A DNA stretch of 12,736 nt from JBFHKO01 sp041595355 (lineage in GTDB: Bacteria > Pseudomonadota > Gammaproteobacteria > Enterobacterales > Aeromonadaceae). Position numbers and translations under genes: made by a program. Shown one piece after another: positions 6,240 to 12,736 of this stretch. Each line of letters starts with the position of its first letter. Positions within the stretch are counted from its first letter, which is position 1. The notes beneath the pieces were generated by a model. The model made no database searches and was not told the origin of the DNA. It saw nothing but the letters and a program-made list of their open reading frames with translations. Where the stretch lies: NCBI GenBank assembly GCA_041595355.1, contig JBFHKO010000057.1, positions 1-12,736 of the forward strand. The letters run 5' to 3'.

Positions 6240-7130
6240 TCAGGCGCGGATGACGCAGGAGAGGCAGTGTTCCTCATCGGGAGCGACCGTTATTCCCTCG
6301 CTGCCGGTGATGGCGGCCTCCACGCACAGCATGTGGCGATACCCCTCATCGTCCATGTCCGCCATGGCGCGTGCGCCCTCGGCCCAGGGATTCCAGACCA
6401 CGATGGAGTCATGGTTGCCGTTGACCAGTGTCAGCGTTCGTCCGGGCTCCTGGACGCGGGTACAGGCTTCCGGTTGCAGATAGATTTGATCCAGAGGACC
6501 GCTGATCGCCAGCGGCGCCAGCAGCGGTTTTTCCTGACTGCCATCCAGCTTGTCGCAGTAGACGGGACCCAGACCTTCGACCCGCACGGCATCCAGATCA
6601 TCGACGCTCAGGTACGTGTGCAAGGCTCCATTGTAGGTCAGGGGCTGGCTGCCGGTGTTGCGGGTGGTCAGCACCAGGCTCAGGCTGTCGGCGATCAGTA
6701 CATCCAGATCCAGCTCGAACTCGTGATCCCACTGCGCATGAGTGGCGTCATCGTCCAGCAGCGACAGGTGCACCAGGGTACCGGCAGGGCTGTCCGATAC
6801 GCCAGTCAGTGACCAGACGCGATTGCGGGCGAAGCCATGTGCCGGCCGGCCGCTACCCACGCGTGCCGGTGCGGGTCCGAACCAGGGCCAGCAGATGGGA
6901 ATGCCGCCACGAATGGGCTTGCTGCCATCGAGCACGGCTTGCTGGCTGAGCCAAATGAGCGGTGGTTTGCCGGTAGGCTGGTAGTGCAGCACATGGGCAC
7001 CGTACAGCGCTATGATGGCGTTGCCCTGATGGTTGTTGATGCACAGGAACTCTTGTCCCTCTGCACTGCGCGCCAGCTCACAGGAGGCGCTCAGGCGCCG
7101 AACGGTGGTTAATTGCAGTTGTTCCAACAT
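6240..7130 (-). CDS. yeaD: YeaD, D-hexose-6-phosphate mutarotase
   Basis: This cytoplasmic enzyme interconverts the alpha and beta anomers of glucose 6-phosphate and related sugar phosphates (glucose-6-phosphate 1-epimerase, aldose 1-epimerase superfamily). The 296-residue product (E. coli YeaD 294) shows YGAHVLHYQP, PIRGGIPICWPWFG, PAHGFARNRVW, ALHTYL, VVWNPW and MLCVEAA. His98, His171 and Glu271 are the likely active-site residues by analogy with the family (His in PxHGFAR, His in the LHxY segment, Glu near the C-terminus). The ATG has AGGGAGAG about eight bases upstream. It lies directly downstream of gapA on the same strand, the same pairing as in E. coli, but a strong terminator separates the two. 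It converges with nadA. Confidence 0.94.
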   Translation of the reverse strand: MLEQLQLTTVRRLSASCELARSAEGQEFLCINNHQGNAIIALYGAHVLHYQPTGKPPLIWLSQQAVLDGSKPIRGGIPICWPWFGPAPARVGSGRPAHGFARNRVWSLTGVSDSPAGTLVHLSLLDDDATHAQWDHEFELDLDVLIADSLSLVLTTRNTGSQPLTYNGALHTYLSVDDLDAVRVEGLGPVYCDKLDGSQEKPLLAPLAISGPLDQIYLQPEACTRVQEPGRTLTLVNGNHDSIVVWNPWAEGARAMADMDDEGYRHMLCVEAAITGSEGITVAPDEEHCLSCVIRA

Positions 7131-7160
7131 GCGATATCTCTCCCTTGGGATAGCGAAATA

Positions 7161-7190
7161 AAAAAAAGCGGCTCGAAGGCCGCTTTTTTA
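7161..7190. terminator. Terminator between gapA and yeaD
   Basis: AAAAAGCGGC (starting near 7163) pairs with GCCGCTTTTT (7179-7188), giving a stem of about 11 bp with a six-base loop. On the minus strand the stem is followed by at least six T, so it is a strong terminator for gapA. The A-rich arm also makes it usable in the other direction. The yeaD ribosome binding site starts about 12 bases further on, which leaves no room for a separate yeaD promoter after the terminator. Confidence 0.88.
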
Positions 7191-7213
7191 TGGATCATGC
7201 CGAACGACACATC

Positions 7214-8209
7214 TTACTTGGAGATGTGAGCGATCAGATCCAGAACCTTGTTGGAGTAACCGATTTCGTTGTCGTACCAGGATACCAGCTTGACGAAGTT
7301 GTCGTTCAGAGCGATACCGGCCTTGGCGTCGAATACGGAGGTGCACACTTCACCGACGAAGTCGTTGGAAACAACTTGGTCTTCGGTGTAGCCCAGAACG
7401 CCCTTCATTTCGCCTTCGGAAGCAGCCTTCAGAGCGGCACAGATTTCGGCGTAGGTAGCCGGCTTTTCCAGACGCACGGTCAGGTCAACTACGGAAACGT
7501 CCGGAGTCGGTACGCGGAAAGCCATACCGGTCAGCTTGCCCTGCAGTTCCGGGATAACAACGCCAACAGCCTTGGCAGCACCGGTAGAGGAGGGGATGAT
7601 GTTCTGGCCAGCGCCACGACCACCACGCCAGTCCTTCATGGACGGGCCGTCAACGGTCTTCTGGGTAGCAGTGGTAGCGTGAACGGTGGTCATCAGACCT
7701 TCAACGATGCCGAACTTGTCGTTGATGACCTTGGCCAGCGGGGCCAGGCAGTTGGTGGTGCAGGAGGCGTTGGAAACGATGTCCTGGCCAGCGTAGGTCT
7801 TGTCGTTAACGCCCATTACGAACATCGGGGTAGCGTCCTTGGACGGACCAGTCAGAACGACTTTCTTGGCACCAGCTTGGATGTGCTTACGCGCAGTGGC
7901 GTCATCCAGGAACAGACCGGTCGCTTCGGCAACCACGTCGGCACCGATGGCATCCCACTTCAGGTTGGCCGGGTCACGCTCGGCGGTAACGCGAACGGTC
8001 TTGCCGTTAACAATCAGGTTGCCGTCTTTGACTTCAACGGTGCCCTTGAAACGGCCGTGGGTGGAGTCGTACTTCAGCATGTAAGCCATGTAATCAACGT
8101 CCAGCAGGTCGTTGATACCTACGATTTCGATGTCAGAACGCTCGAAAGCTGCACGGAATACGAAACGACCGATACGGCCGAAACCGTTAATACCTACTTT
8201 GATAGTCAT
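7214..8209 (-). CDS. gapA: GapA, glyceraldehyde-3-phosphate dehydrogenase
   Basis: GapA oxidises and phosphorylates glyceraldehyde 3-phosphate to 1,3-bisphosphoglycerate with NAD+, a central step of glycolysis and its reverse. The 331-residue product equals the E. coli length. The N-terminal Rossmann domain begins TIKVGINGFGRIGR, with INDL following the second strand. The catalytic segment SNASCTTNCLAP gives Cys150, and His177 (TVHATT) is its partner. SWYDNEIGYS near the C-terminus is family typical. I start at ATG 8209. An in-frame TTG at 8224 would add five residues before the conserved MTIKVG start and is unlikely. Codon choice is highly biased (CTG, AAC, GGT, GTT, CGT), as expected for one of the most expressed genes. 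It is divergent from malQ, with a strong promoter upstream and a terminator downstream. Confidence 0.98.
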   Translation of the reverse strand: MTIKVGINGFGRIGRFVFRAAFERSDIEIVGINDLLDVDYMAYMLKYDSTHGRFKGTVEVKDGNLIVNGKTVRVTAERDPANLKWDAIGADVVAEATGLFLDDATARKHIQAGAKKVVLTGPSKDATPMFVMGVNDKTYAGQDIVSNASCTTNCLAPLAKVINDKFGIVEGLMTTVHATTATQKTVDGPSMKDWRGGRGAGQNIIPSSTGAAKAVGVVIPELQGKLTGMAFRVPTPDVSVVDLTVRLEKPATYAEICAALKAASEGEMKGVLGYTEDQVVSNDFVGEVCTSVFDAKAGIALNDNFVKLVSWYDNEIGYSNKVLDLIAHISK

Positions 8210-8257
8210 AATAGCTGTATCCAACTTGTGATGTTCAACAGAAAAATTCCGCTGGTA

Positions 8258-8285
8258 AATTTACAAGATCAGGGGGGGGAGTCAA
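8258..8285 (-). promoter_or_regulatory. gapA promoter with C8 spacer and palindrome
   Basis: On the minus strand TTGACT (8285-8280), a 16-base spacer and TAAATT (8263-8258) form a good sigma-70 promoter about 50 bases before the gapA start. Half of the spacer is an uninterrupted run of eight C (8279-8272). The -10 box lies inside the perfect 10-bp palindrome GTAAATTTAC (8255-8264), a possible operator. The sugar-phosphate regulator HexR controls gapA in some gammaproteobacteria, but this match is too short to assign. Confidence 0.65.
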
Positions 8286-8340
8286 CCTCCAACCGGCACT
8301 AAATTGCGATATATCATGAAATTCACTGAAAGTTTTTTCC

Positions 8341-8387
8341 GGTTATGGCAATAACCAAGGGCGCACAGCTTTGCTAGACTGGGTTCC
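8341..8387 (+). promoter_or_regulatory. Possible malQ promoter with upstream palindrome
   Basis: TGCTAGACT (8372-8380) resembles an extended -10 element (TGnTAnnnT). Its -35 region is poor, but the perfect inverted repeat GGTTAT-GGCA-ATAACC (8341-8356) ends where a -35 box would lie, so a regulator could act there. A transcript from near 8387 would have a leader of about 220 bases before malQ. This is a motif-based guess with no experimental support. Confidence 0.4.
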
Positions 8388-8491
8388 ACTCGCGTGTGAC
8401 GCGGCACGTTTTTTACCTGCCCAGGCCACCGGATTTCGTTGCCACTACTGCCGACGAGGTCACAGTCGTCTGCGGGATAATATGGGAAAAT

Positions 8492-8507
8492 TGTGACTAG
8501 GGTCAGC
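8492..8507. promoter_or_regulatory. Candidate CRP site upstream of malQ
   Basis: TGTGA-N6-TCAGC matches the CRP consensus (TGTGA-N6-TCACA) fully in one half and at three of five positions in the other. A second partial site, TGCCG-N6-TCACA (8449-8464), lies 43 bases upstream, about four helical turns away. Maltodextrin and glycogen genes are often CRP-dependent, which makes the site plausible. No clear MalT box is visible. Confidence 0.4.
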
Positions 8508-8530
8508 TAAAGCGCCAGCAAAAGGGACTA

Positions 8531-8565
8531 CGGAGGCGTCAATCCTGCCAGGGAGAGGGCCTCCG
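8531..8565 (+). promoter_or_regulatory. Hairpin in the malQ leader
   Basis: CGGAGGC (8531-8537) is exactly complementary to GCCTCCG (8559-8565). An inner CCT-GCC-AGG (8544-8552) can stack inside. There is no T tract, so it is not a terminator. It ends 22 bases before the first possible malQ start and could affect translation or mRNA stability. The function is unknown. Confidence 0.45.
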
Positions 8566-8610
8566 CTATTCACCCGGAATCATTAAATGGACATAGCGGG
8601 AAGACGAAGC

Positions 8611-10809
8611 ATGTTGACCAATTTGATTGAGCAGTTGGCAAGCGCCAAGCAGATAGCCAGCGAGTTCGTGGATGCCTGGGGTCAGCCGGCGAAGGTGCCG
8701 CTCGAGAGCAAACGTGCCATGTTGGCGGCCATGGGCTACCGGGTGGATGACGAGGCGGCCCTGGGGGCGCAACTGGATGCCGAGTGGCGCCAGCACTGGC
8801 AAACGCCGCTGGACCCGGTACGGGTGCTGCGCAGCGGGGAGGCCCTGACACTGGAATTGCGTCTGCCCATCGAGCAGGTCAACGACGAACTGGCCTGGAC
8901 GCTGGCGCTGGAGGGCGCGGCGCCGCTGAGCGGGACCGTGCTGCCTGTCGATGGCGAGATGGTTGGGGTTGCCCATTTTGATGAGCTTGAATACCAGGCC
9001 TACCAGGTGACGCTGGCGGCGCTGCCGCCGCTGGGCTATCACAGCCTCTCCCTGAGCCGCCAAGGGAGCCAGGTTGCCCTGGCCTGCATGCAGATCATCG
9101 TCAGCCCCGGCAGCTGCTATCAACCGCCGGCGGTGGCCGAGGGCCGCAAGTTGTGGGGGCCGAGCATCCAGCTCTATTGCCTGCGCAGCCAGCGCAACTG
9201 GGGTATCGGCGATTTCACCGACTTGAGCCGCCTGGTCGAGCAGATGGCACACTGGGGGGCTGACTTCGTCGGCCTGAACCCGATCCATGCGCTCTACCCG
9301 GCCAATCCCGAGGCGGCCAGCCCCTACAGTCCCTCTTCCCGCCGCTGGCTGAACATCGCCTACATCGATGTCGAGGCGACTCCCGAGTTTCGGAGCAATG
9401 CGGCTGTGCAAGCCGAGGTGGCTGCCGTCGATTTTCAGCAGCGCCTGGCGGCATTGCGCACGCTGGAGTATGTCGATTATAGCCAGGTCATCCAAACCAA
9501 GCTGGCGGTGTTGCAGCGCCTGTTTGACGCCGCCGCGCTGGATGCTCACTCCGCGCGCGGCGTGGCGTTTGCCGAGTTTATCCGCGAGGGCGGGGACAGT
9601 CTGCGCCAACAGGCCATCTTCGATGCCCTGCAGGCCCATCTCTATGCTCAGGGGCAGAATGCCTGGGGCTGGCCTGCCTGGCCGGAACCGCTGCGTCATT
9701 ATCAGGGTGAGGCGGTCGGCCAGTGGGCGCAGGAGCATGAAGCCGACATTCGTTTCTATATGTATCTGCAGTGGCTGGCGGCCGAGCAGTTGCAGGCGGC
9801 CGATGCGCAGGCGCGGCAGGCTGGCATGCTCCTCGGCCTGTATCGGGATCTGGCGGTGGGGGTCTCCGAGGGGTCGGCCGAGATCTGGGCCAATCATGAC
9901 AGCTACTGCGTACAGGCCAGCATCGGCGCGCCCCCCGACGTGCTGGGGCCGCGCGGGCAGAATTGGGGGCTGCCGCCACTGGATCCGTCCCGGCTGCGGG
10001 CGCAGGCCTATGCACCCTTTATCGAACTGTTGCGCGCCAACATGCGCGCTTGTGGTGCATTGCGCATCGATCACGCGCTGGGGTTGCTGCGTCTGTGGTG
10101 GGTGCCGCCCGGTGCGCCCGCCAGCCAGGGAGCCTATATCTACTACCCGGTGGATGAGCTGCTGGCCATACTGGCGCTGGAATCGGTGCGCAATCAGTGC
10201 CTGGTGATCGGCGAGGATCTGGGGACTATCCCCGAGGGCATGGATGTGCTGCTCAAAGAGGGGGGCATCTATTCCTACAAGGTGTTCTTTTTCGAGCGCG
10301 ATCATCAACATGGCGGTTTCAAATCCCCCAGGGACTATCCGGCCCAGGCCATGGCGGCATTGACTACCCATGACATGCCGACCCTGCGCGGCTACTGGCA
10401 CTGCGAGGATTTGCAGCTGGTACGGGAGCTGGGTCTCAGTCCGGATGAGCAGGCATTGCAGGCCCAATACCGGGAGCGGCATGAGAACAAGCAGCAGGTG
10501 TTGAACAGCCTGCGGGCGCATGAGCTGCTGCCACCGTCCGTAGGCCAGGATGTCAGCTGGGTAGGCATGAGCACCGAGTTGAGCCAGGCCTTGCAGGTTC
10601 ACTTGTGTCTTGGCAATAGCGCCTTGTACAGTACACAGCTGGAAGATTGGCTGGACATGGACAAGCCGGTCAATATTCCCGGCACCAGCACCGAATACCC
10701 GAACTGGCGTCGCAAGCTCAGTCGGGAGTTGGAAACGATGTTTAGCGATGCATCGTTGGAAGGCCTGGCAGGTCAGATGACCCGGGCACGTAGGCAGGCG
10801 GGTCAGTGA
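8611..10809 (+). CDS. malQ: MalQ, 4-alpha-glucanotransferase (amylomaltase)
   Basis: MalQ is a cytoplasmic GH77 enzyme that transfers maltodextrin segments between chains and releases glucose. The 732-residue product (E. coli 694) has an extended N-terminal region, then the conserved catalytic part: KLWGPSIQLYCLRSQRNWGIGDF, GLNPIHALYPANPE, SPYSPSSRRWLN, GLYRDLAVGV, GAPPDVLGPRGQNWGLPP. Numbering from this start, the nucleophile is Asp487 (LRIDH), the acid/base Glu535 (IGEDLGT) and the third carboxylate Asp588 (THDMPTLRGYW); NIPGTSTEYPNWRRK lies near the C-terminus. Two starts are possible. ATG 8587 adds eight residues and has a weak GGA upstream. ATG 8611 has GGGAAG seven bases before it and gives MLTNLIEQL, so I prefer it. 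It is probably cotranscribed with glgB, 92 bases downstream, with no terminator between. The malQ-glgB pairing is also known in Vibrio. Confidence 0.95.
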   Translation: MLTNLIEQLASAKQIASEFVDAWGQPAKVPLESKRAMLAAMGYRVDDEAALGAQLDAEWRQHWQTPLDPVRVLRSGEALTLELRLPIEQVNDELAWTLALEGAAPLSGTVLPVDGEMVGVAHFDELEYQAYQVTLAALPPLGYHSLSLSRQGSQVALACMQIIVSPGSCYQPPAVAEGRKLWGPSIQLYCLRSQRNWGIGDFTDLSRLVEQMAHWGADFVGLNPIHALYPANPEAASPYSPSSRRWLNIAYIDVEATPEFRSNAAVQAEVAAVDFQQRLAALRTLEYVDYSQVIQTKLAVLQRLFDAAALDAHSARGVAFAEFIREGGDSLRQQAIFDALQAHLYAQGQNAWGWPAWPEPLRHYQGEAVGQWAQEHEADIRFYMYLQWLAAEQLQAADAQARQAGMLLGLYRDLAVGVSEGSAEIWANHDSYCVQASIGAPPDVLGPRGQNWGLPPLDPSRLRAQAYAPFIELLRANMRACGALRIDHALGLLRLWWVPPGAPASQGAYIYYPVDELLAILALESVRNQCLVIGEDLGTIPEGMDVLLKEGGIYSYKVFFFERDHQHGGFKSPRDYPAQAMAALTTHDMPTLRGYWHCEDLQLVRELGLSPDEQALQAQYRERHENKQQVLNSLRAHELLPPSVGQDVSWVGMSTELSQALQVHLCLGNSALYSTQLEDWLDMDKPVNIPGTSTEYPNWRRKLSRELETMFSDASLEGLAGQMTRARRQAGQ

Positions 10810-10901
10810 GCACGCTGACTCAACAATAAAATAAAACCATGAATCGAGCCCGTGCAGGAATGTCACCGCTCGGGCATCTTGATGCAGTTAAGGATATTGG
10901 C

Positions 10902-12736
10902 ATGTTAATAAGAAATTTGATCGGAGCACGTTGTGGACAGCCCTTTGACCATCTGGGGCTGGTGGATAATCCGCAGGGGAGTGGCTTGCTGCTGCGCGCC
11001 TGGCTACCCGCGGCGACCGCAGTCACCGTCAAGTCCCTGGCTGATGGCAGCGTCCTGGCCAGCATGACATGCGCCGATCCCGCCGGTTTGTTTGAAGCCG
11101 AGTTTCCCGAATGCCAACAGCGTTTTGCCTACAGCCTGCAGGTTCAGTATGCCGAGGAGCAGACCGATGTCGTCGACCCCTATCAGTTTCATGACGTTGC
11201 CTACGCAGGGCTGGCCGATCTGACCCATCAGGCCGCCAATCTCTATCGTACCCTGGGTGCCCAGTTGGTGAGCACCGAGGTCGAGGGCCAATCCGTCGAG
11301 GGGGTGCGTTTTGCCGTGTATGCTCCCAGCGCCACCTCGGTCAGCCTGATCGGCGATTTCAACTTCTGGGATGGTCGTCGTCACCCCATGCAGCGTAGCC
11401 TGTGTGGTCACTGGGTCCTGTTCATTCCCGGCATGCAGGTGGGCGAGCGCTACAAGTACGAAGTCAAGGATCCCCATGGCAATTGCCTGCCGCACAAGGC
11501 CGACCCGGTGGGCTTCTATTCCGAGCAGTACCCTTCTTTTGCCTCCGTCGTTTACGACCATGGCCAGTATCAGTGGCACGATGCACAGTGGAAACAGTCC
11601 CAGCTGAACAACAAGCTGGAACAACCGCTCTCCATCTATGAGCTGCACTTCGCCTCCTGGAAGCGCCACGATGACGGCACCTCGCTCTCCTATCGCGAAA
11701 TGGCGGCCGAGCTGATCCCCTACGTCAAGGAGATGGGCTATACCCACATCGAATTGATGCCGATTTCCGAACATCCCTTCTGTGGCTCTTGGGGCTACCA
11801 GCCGGTGGGCATGTTCTCACCGACCAGCCGTTTCGGCTCCGGGGACGATTTCAAATATTTCGTCGATCAGTGTCACCAGGCCGGCATCGGCGTGATCCTG
11901 GACTGGGTGCCGGCACACTTCCCCTCGGATGGCCATGGCCTGGGCCGTTTCGATGGCACGCCGCTGTACGAGTACGAGGATCCGCGCCGCGGCTGGCACC
12001 CGGACTGGAACTCCTACATCTATGATTTCGGACGGGACAATGTACGTCAGTTCCTGGTGGCCAGCGCCCTCTACTGGCTGGAGCATTTTCACATCGACGG
12101 TCTGCGGGTCGATGCGGTGGCGTCCATGCTCTATTGGGATTACTCCCGGGAGGATGGTGAGTGGGTGCCGAACATCTATGGCGGCAATCACAACCTGGAG
12201 GCCATCAGCCTGCTGAAGTGGGTCAATTCCGAGGTCTACCGCGACTATCCCCATGCCATGACCATAGCGGAAGAGTCCACTGCCTTTGGCGGTGTCTCCC
12301 GGCCGGTGGATCTGGGTGGCCTCGGGTTTGGCTTCAAGTGGAACATGGGCTGGATGAACGACACCCTCGAGTACATGAAGAAGGAACCCATCTACCGCAA
12401 GCATCACCATAACGACATGACCTTCTCCATGGTGTATCACTATGACGAGAACTTCATCCTGTCGCTGTCCCACGACGAGGTGGTGCATGGCAAGGAGTCG
12501 ATGCTGTACAAGATGCCGGGTGACGAGTGGCAGCAGGCCGCCAACCTGCGGACCTACATGGGCTATATGTATGCCCACCCGGGCAAGAAGCTGAACTTCA
12601 TGGGTACAGAATTTGCTCAGTCTTCCGAGTGGAACCACAAGGATCAGCTGCCCTGGTGGTTGCTGGACTTCGACAAGCATGCCGGACAAAAGGCGCTGAT
12701 CCGTGATTTGAACCACTTCTATCGTGGGGAGCCGGC
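10902..12736 (+). CDS. glgB: GlgB, 1,4-alpha-glucan branching enzyme (partial, 3' end missing)
   Basis: GlgB makes the alpha-1,6 branches of glycogen by cutting an alpha-1,4 chain and rejoining it. It is a cytoplasmic GH13 enzyme with N-terminal CBM48-type modules. The open frame runs off the window after about 611 codons (E. coli 728). Visible motifs include QPFDHLGL, RFAVYAPSATSVSLIGDFNFWDGR, SIYELHFASW, HPFCGSWGYQP, DWVPAHFP, LRVDAVASMLYWDYS, IAEESTAFGGVSRP and SLSHDEVVHGK. The catalytic residues are Asp404, Glu457 and Asp525, each one less than E. coli Asp405, Glu458 and Asp526. This agreement and AAGGA at 10890-10894, seven bases upstream, support ATG 10902. Earlier in-frame ATGs at 10839 and 10860 lack spaced ribosome binding sites. 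The downstream genes are not visible, so other glycogen genes may follow. Confidence 0.96.
   Translation, partial: MLIRNLIGARCGQPFDHLGLVDNPQGSGLLLRAWLPAATAVTVKSLADGSVLASMTCADPAGLFEAEFPECQQRFAYSLQVQYAEEQTDVVDPYQFHDVAYAGLADLTHQAANLYRTLGAQLVSTEVEGQSVEGVRFAVYAPSATSVSLIGDFNFWDGRRHPMQRSLCGHWVLFIPGMQVGERYKYEVKDPHGNCLPHKADPVGFYSEQYPSFASVVYDHGQYQWHDAQWKQSQLNNKLEQPLSIYELHFASWKRHDDGTSLSYREMAAELIPYVKEMGYTHIELMPISEHPFCGSWGYQPVGMFSPTSRFGSGDDFKYFVDQCHQAGIGVILDWVPAHFPSDGHGLGRFDGTPLYEYEDPRRGWHPDWNSYIYDFGRDNVRQFLVASALYWLEHFHIDGLRVDAVASMLYWDYSREDGEWVPNIYGGNHNLEAISLLKWVNSEVYRDYPHAMTIAEESTAFGGVSRPVDLGGLGFGFKWNMGWMNDTLEYMKKEPIYRKHHHNDMTFSMVYHYDENFILSLSHDEVVHGKESMLYKMPGDEWQQAANLRTYMGYMYAHPGKKLNFMGTEFAQSSEWNHKDQLPWWLLDFDKHAGQKALIRDLNHFYRGEP

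Noticed and set aside
7190..8302. A 370-codon plus-strand open frame opposite gapA
   Set aside because: gapA on the other strand is certain. Strong codon bias of gapA removes stop codons from the complementary frame, so long antisense frames are expected by composition.
8392..8414. CGTG/CACG followed by six T, resembling a terminator
   Set aside because: The stem is only 4 bp with an 8-base loop and lies almost at the predicted start of the malQ leader, so it is too weak to call.
8566..10866. A 766-codon minus-strand open frame across malQ
   Set aside because: It lies antisense to malQ, whose catalytic motifs are intact. Its translation has no recognisable domain and is rich in Gln, His, Arg and Pro, as expected from mirrored GC-rich codons.
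10839..10901. Earlier in-frame ATG starts for glgB at 10839 and 10860
   Set aside because: Neither has a properly spaced ribosome binding site. The 10902 start has AAGGA seven bases upstream and gives catalytic residue numbers within one of E. coli GlgB.

Overview
The window looks like ordinary core chromosome of a GC-rich gammaproteobacterium. The protein sequences, the gene order and the pairing of malQ with glgB fit Aeromonas or a close relative best. This assignment rests on recalled family sequences, not on a search. I see no insertion sequence, prophage, CRISPR array, toxin-antitoxin pair or defence locus.

Positions 1-4275 hold the Tol-Pal envelope operon on the + strand: the 3' end of tolQ, then tolR, tolA, tolB, pal and cpoB (ybgF). 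TolQ-TolR is an inner-membrane proton-driven motor. TolA spans the periplasm, TolB is the soluble beta-propeller, Pal is the outer-membrane lipoprotein that grips peptidoglycan, and CpoB links the system to peptidoglycan synthesis. Genes from tolQ to tolB overlap or nearly touch. A near-perfect intrinsic-terminator sequence lies inside the signal-peptide codons of cpoB, and tolA carries a recent 90-bp tandem duplication.

Positions 4356-4855 hold a tRNA operon with its own stable-RNA-type promoter: Lys(UUU), Val(UAC), Lys(CUU), Val(UAC), Lys(UUU). It is followed by nadA (quinolinate synthase, NAD biosynthesis). The order cpoB - Lys/Val tRNAs - nadA is also found in Escherichia coli, but there all the Lys tRNAs read UUU and pnuC follows nadA.

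Positions 6198-8285 hold a strong terminator after nadA, then two minus-strand genes, yeaD (hexose-6-phosphate mutarotase) and gapA (GAPDH), with a strong terminator between them. The gapA promoter has a run of eight C in its spacer and a palindrome over its -10 box.

Positions 8286-12736 hold a roughly 400-bp divergent regulatory region followed by malQ (amylomaltase) and the first four-fifths of glgB (glycogen branching enzyme), probably one operon for alpha-glucan and glycogen metabolism. glgB runs off the window end.

The points most worth checking are regulatory or evolutionary details inside conserved genes. I did not find an undescribed multi-gene system.
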